Positions 61,366 to 64,000 of a stretch of 64,000 nt of DNA are shown piece after piece (within the stretch, counting starts at the first letter, position 1; each line of letters opens with the position of its first letter). The stretch lies in contig JBPBPL010000024.1 in the NCBI GenBank assembly GCA_050954285.1, positions 37,393 to 101,392 on the forward strand. Reading direction: 5' to 3'. Made by a program: the position numbers and the translations under genes. Under the pieces are notes generated by a model. It did not search any database. It was given only the letters and a program-made list of their open reading frames with translations, and had not been told where the DNA came from. The DNA is from Mucilaginibacter_A sp050954285. GTDB lineage: Bacteria; Bacteroidota; Bacteroidia; Sphingobacteriales; Sphingobacteriaceae.

Positions 61366-62613
61366 TTACCGGTTCCAGTAGTTTAACTGGTTGATTAACT
61401 GTAACCTGCTGATGTTGGTCTGGGTGAGCAAATTTTTAGCGCTCAGGTAATTATTAATCGCCAGCACGAGGTCAGCCACGCGCAGATCGCCGGTTTGCAT
61501 CAGCTCAAAATCCACCGTTACCAAACGCTCCGAGTATTTTAGCTGATCCGAAATTTGCCTGATCAAACTTTCATGGCCACTAATTTGCTGCTGCAGTTGT
61601 GCAATTTGCTGGTTGTACTGTTTCGTAAAAAAGTTACGGTAATTTTGGCGCGTTTGTTCTGCCAGGCCGAGCTTTTGGTATTGCAGTTTGCGCTGGCCAC
61701 CATCGTAAATAGGCATGGTTAACGAAAAACCAAAACTCGTTCCGAAGTTATTATAAATTGGGGCAATAAAAGCAGTATTGTAGCCACCGTTGGCAAAAAC
61801 ACCGGCACGCGGGCGGTACAGAAAATCAATTAGTTTTCGGTTATTAAGTAGTTTCAAACTATCGATTCCGTATTGTCTGAAAAAAATACTGTTGCTAAGT
61901 TTGGTTTGATAATCCACTTGAATTCCTGGATGTTGCAGTTTAACGGTTGTGGTATCTACAATTCCCGATAAATAATTCAGCGTAGCAAAATCATTTTGAA
62001 ACAGAATACGCGATTGCGATAACTGCAGGTTTTGCTGTTGCAGCGTCACCAAAAAGGTTAAATAATCGCTTTGCCGGTAAACGTTTTGCTGCGTTAGTTT
62101 TTTCAGGATTTTCTCTTCTTTCGAAAGCAAAGTTTGCACCGATTGGTTAAATTCCAGTTGCTGCAAACTTCCGTAAGCAATAACATACTGCTCTGTAACT
62201 GATCTTTTCAAACCCTGTTCCGAAATTTTGGACGTGTTGCGGATTGAATCAGCTTGCAAACCCAGCGTTTTTAATTGCGCCCGGATGTAGCGTTTGCTGT
62301 CCAGCGATTGGTTAACATTCAGCAAACCATCAAAAGTTTGAATGTTGGTAACCGATCCATCATAACCAAAACCCCTGATTACCGGCGCAATTGCAGCCGA
62401 ACTGCTTAAGTTTACCTGCGGTTTGTAGCTTGCCCGGATGCGCATACTGTCAATCCGCGAAGCCACCACCTGGTTTTGGTAATCTTTTAAAAGCGGACTG
62501 TTTTTTTGTGCCTGGTCCTGATAGTATTGCAGTGTATTGTTTTGTGCCGAAGCTGCCGAAAAAAACATCGGTAAAAACAGTATCAAACAATATTTTATCA
62601 TTTTGGGAAACAT
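61366..62613 (-). CDS. TolC-like outer-membrane efflux protein
   Basis: 415 residues from ATG 62613. A signal peptide (hydrophobic KYCLILFLPMFFSAASAQ) precedes the helical and strand repeats of outer-membrane efflux proteins (QYYQDQAQKNSPLLKDYQNQV at the start, QTGDLRVADLVLAINNYLSAKNLLTQTNISRLQLINQLNYWN at the end). It would form the outer-membrane channel of the RND pump encoded after it. The start overlaps the PAP2 stop (TGATG), so the genes are coupled. Motif near copy at 62566-62584. Confidence 0.9.
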   Translation of the reverse strand: MFPKMIKYCLILFLPMFFSAASAQNNTLQYYQDQAQKNSPLLKDYQNQVVASRIDSMRIRASYKPQVNLSSSAAIAPVIRGFGYDGSVTNIQTFDGLLNVNQSLDSKRYIRAQLKTLGLQADSIRNTSKISEQGLKRSVTEQYVIAYGSLQQLEFNQSVQTLLSKEEKILKKLTQQNVYRQSDYLTFLVTLQQQNLQLSQSRILFQNDFATLNYLSGIVDTTTVKLQHPGIQVDYQTKLSNSIFFRQYGIDSLKLLNNRKLIDFLYRPRAGVFANGGYNTAFIAPIYNNFGTSFGFSLTMPIYDGGQRKLQYQKLGLAEQTRQNYRNFFTKQYNQQIAQLQQQISGHESLIRQISDQLKYSERLVTVDFELMQTGDLRVADLVLAINNYLSAKNLLTQTNISRLQLINQLNYWNR

Positions 62614-63401
62614 CAATCAAAATGGTGCACCAAACTAAAGCCCGGATAACCTTGCGTATAGGCCGGAATAGCAACCGTTTTAAAGCTGTAATTCTTGAAA
62701 ATTTTCTTGGCCACAAACGGATAAACCGTGTAAGCAATTTTGGTTGATAAAATACCCAAGCCTGCGCCCGCAATTACATCACCCAGATAATGATGGTTAT
62801 TATAAAGCCGCAAAACGCCGGTTGCGCTTGCCACGGCATAACCGCCAATGCCGATCCATGGCGAAACATCCTTGTATTCCTGATACAAATATTCGGCAGC
62901 AGTAAAAGCAGAAGCGGTATGGCCGGAAGGAAAAGATTCATAATCAACACCATCCGGGCGCAATTCGTGCACCGATTTTTTGGTAATAAACGTTCCAGCT
63001 TCCATCAAACCGTTAGAGATAAGTACAATTATCGTTAAATCGCGGTAATTGTGTTTGCCGTGTAAGCCAGCCAAATTTAACCCGTAAACGGCCGCCGTAG
63101 GCACTATCCACAAATAATTATCTACATGGGTAGAAAAATTTGGGTTTTGTGTAACAATCTGATTCTGAACAGAATGATTGAGGTTTTTTAACGGCGGAAC
63201 TACCAGCGATAAGCTGCCATATGTTATTAAAACTGTTGGCAGAATAAAGGGTTTAAAGCCTTTTGCTATGGTTGGTGCGGTTGAATTTATGCCGATAAAA
63301 GAAGTATCCGCATTTGCTTTGACTGTATTTTGCTGGGCATCAGCAGTGTAAACCGTTAGGTTACAAAGCAAAAGGATATTGCATATTTTAAATAAGAACA
63401 T
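62613..63401 (-). CDS. Exported PAP2-superfamily phosphatase
   Basis: 262 residues. A signal peptide (MFLFKICNILLLCNLTVYTADAQ) is followed by the three PAP2 motifs: KKSVHELRPDG (motif 1), SFPSGHTASAF (motif 2), and LRLYNNHHYLGDVIAG (motif 3, with the catalytic histidine). Members cleave lipid phosphates or related substrates at the membrane. It is the first gene of a coupled operon with the TolC-like protein, adaptor and RND pump; this suggests, but does not prove, a link between lipid phosphate and efflux. A -7 element is 34 bases upstream. Motif copy at 63282-63310. Confidence 0.9.
   Translation of the reverse strand: MFLFKICNILLLCNLTVYTADAQQNTVKANADTSFIGINSTAPTIAKGFKPFILPTVLITYGSLSLVVPPLKNLNHSVQNQIVTQNPNFSTHVDNYLWIVPTAAVYGLNLAGLHGKHNYRDLTIIVLISNGLMEAGTFITKKSVHELRPDGVDYESFPSGHTASAFTAAEYLYQEYKDVSPWIGIGGYAVASATGVLRLYNNHHYLGDVIAGAGLGILSTKIAYTVYPFVAKKIFKNYSFKTVAIPAYTQGYPGFSLVHHFD
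63282..63310 (-). repeat. Window-wide motif copy, TC type, inside the PAP2 gene
   Basis: GAATTTATGCC then exact core GATAAAAGAAG with TATCC. It lies in the coding part just after the signal peptide. Confidence 0.82.
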
Positions 63402-63434
63402 ATACTTGTTTTACTGCTAAATTTTAACGCGTTT

Positions 63435-63442
63435 CAAATGTA
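63435..63442 (-). promoter_or_regulatory. Minus-7 element of the PAP2/efflux operon
   Basis: TACATTTG on the minus strand matches TAnnTTTG, 33 bases before the PAP2 ATG. No clear TTG at -33. Confidence 0.5.
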
Positions 63443-63683
63443 AAAACCAAATTGAAGATATTTTGAAATCGGCATTTAATTTTTACTGTTAAATACGTGG
63501 TATTTTTTAGTGTAGGGTTAAAGTTGCCGATGCATAATAAACTTAGTTGCTTTAATGTAAAATTACTTTTAAGGCAATATGAAAATATCAATCTACCTCA
63601 ATTTTACAATTTAAATTAAAAACCAATGTTGAAAAGATGAGTTATTTAATTATCAATCAATAATTAAACAGCATTGTATCATC

Positions 63684-64000
63684 ATGAATGAAAAAAATAA
63701 ATTCAGCCGGCGACAAGTTATTGCCGGTATAGGTACCAGTTTGGCAGCTGCTGCCGTTTCACCTGTTTTTGCATCAACAAAAGGATTACGGTTAGATAAT
63801 TCGGCACCCGCAACACTGGTAGATCCTACTACCAAATATCCAAAACCACCATTCAAAGGCCAGTCGCAACCTTGGCCGGGTTTGGCCAGCCAGATGGACC
63901 CGCGGCCAGATCATGGCGAAACCAGTTATAAAGGTTCAGGTCGTTTGGCAGGTCGTAAAGCTTTAATTACCGGTGGCGATTCGGGCATGGGCCGTGCCGC
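63684..64000 (+). CDS. Tat-exported short-chain dehydrogenase, N-terminal part
   Basis: About 105 codons from ATG 63684; the gene runs off the window. The Tat signal is SRRQVIAGIGTSLAAAAVSPVFA, with the RR and hydrophobic stretch expected of Tat substrates. Then comes PPFKGQSQPWPGLASQMDPRPDHGETSYKGSGRL, the N-terminus of YghA-like short-chain dehydrogenases, and the nucleotide-binding glycine motif in ALITGGDSGMGRA. The family reduces or oxidises small carbonyl compounds using NAD(P). The catalytic Tyr-Lys pair is beyond the window. Confidence 0.88.
   Translation, partial: MNEKNKFSRRQVIAGIGTSLAAAAVSPVFASTKGLRLDNSAPATLVDPTTKYPKPPFKGQSQPWPGLASQMDPRPDHGETSYKGSGRLAGRKALITGGDSGMGRA

Noticed and set aside
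1..64000. CRISPR array, prophage or complete insertion sequence
   Set aside because: No regularly spaced repeats with unique spacers, no phage structural or integrase genes and no transposase were seen; the dispersed motif is irregularly spaced and in both orientations.

Overview
The window looks like a chromosomal segment of a Bacteroidota bacterium, most likely of the family Sphingobacteriaceae (Mucilaginibacter/Pedobacter-like). The evidence is: promoters of the TAnnTTTG type, few Shine-Dalgarno sequences, several TTG starts, a fused HemC-HemD protein, a split ATP synthase locus with atpD-atpC alone, a MoxR/DUF58/BatA-like cluster with a DUF4159 protein, and a GxxExxY protein. GC is moderate (low forties per cent by eye). 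I see no prophage, CRISPR array, complete insertion sequence or rRNA.

Layout. 1-4332: an exported amidase (cut by the window edge) and a TldE/TldD-type protease pair. 4410-12653: a MoxR ATPase, DUF58, BatA-like and two large membrane proteins on the minus strand, with a divergent DUF4159 gene. 12740-18463: ispG (isoprenoid synthesis), poxB, an AraC regulator and a small secreted NTF2-like protein. 18468-19821: an alpha/beta hydrolase and a DoxX-like protein. 19983-29186: a heme locus (hemA, hemCD fusion, hemB, hemL, a histidine kinase/response regulator/TPR trio, hemE, hemJ). 29217-36513: amidohydrolase, AsmA-like protein, ECF sigma factor with putative anti-sigma and outer-membrane barrel, and an orphan ABC ATPase. 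36506-49306: one long branched-chain amino acid operon read on the minus strand, ilvD-ilvB-ilvN-ilvC-leuC-(GxxExxY)-leuD-leuB-(methyltransferase)-leuA-ilvA. 49655-51466: atpD-atpC. 51720-55494: peroxiredoxin, tRNA-Arg(ACG), adk, obgE and a PqiA-like membrane protein. 56287-63401: a PAP2 phosphatase/TolC/adaptor/RND efflux/beta-propeller operon. 63684-64000: the start of a Tat-exported short-chain dehydrogenase.

The most striking signal is not a gene. A roughly 27-base directional motif recurs about once per kilobase on both strands, between genes and inside coding sequences. Its core is CTTCTTTTATC or CTGTTTTTATC, preceded by G/A-T-G/A and followed a few bases later by an A/T tract (TAAAATTT). 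I found 34 exact copies of the two 11-base cores by eye, plus about 25 near copies. It is read in many different frames when inside genes, sometimes forms inverted pairs that look like terminators, and often touches start or stop codons. In density, two-part structure and use as terminators it resembles the DNA uptake sequences of Neisseria and Pasteurellaceae, but no such function is shown here.

Other points of note are a nuclease-like GxxExxY gene flanked by repeats that splits leuC from leuD, a possible RNA switch in the ilvD leader, a two-component system inside the heme cluster, and several palindromic or tandem repeats nested with the motif.
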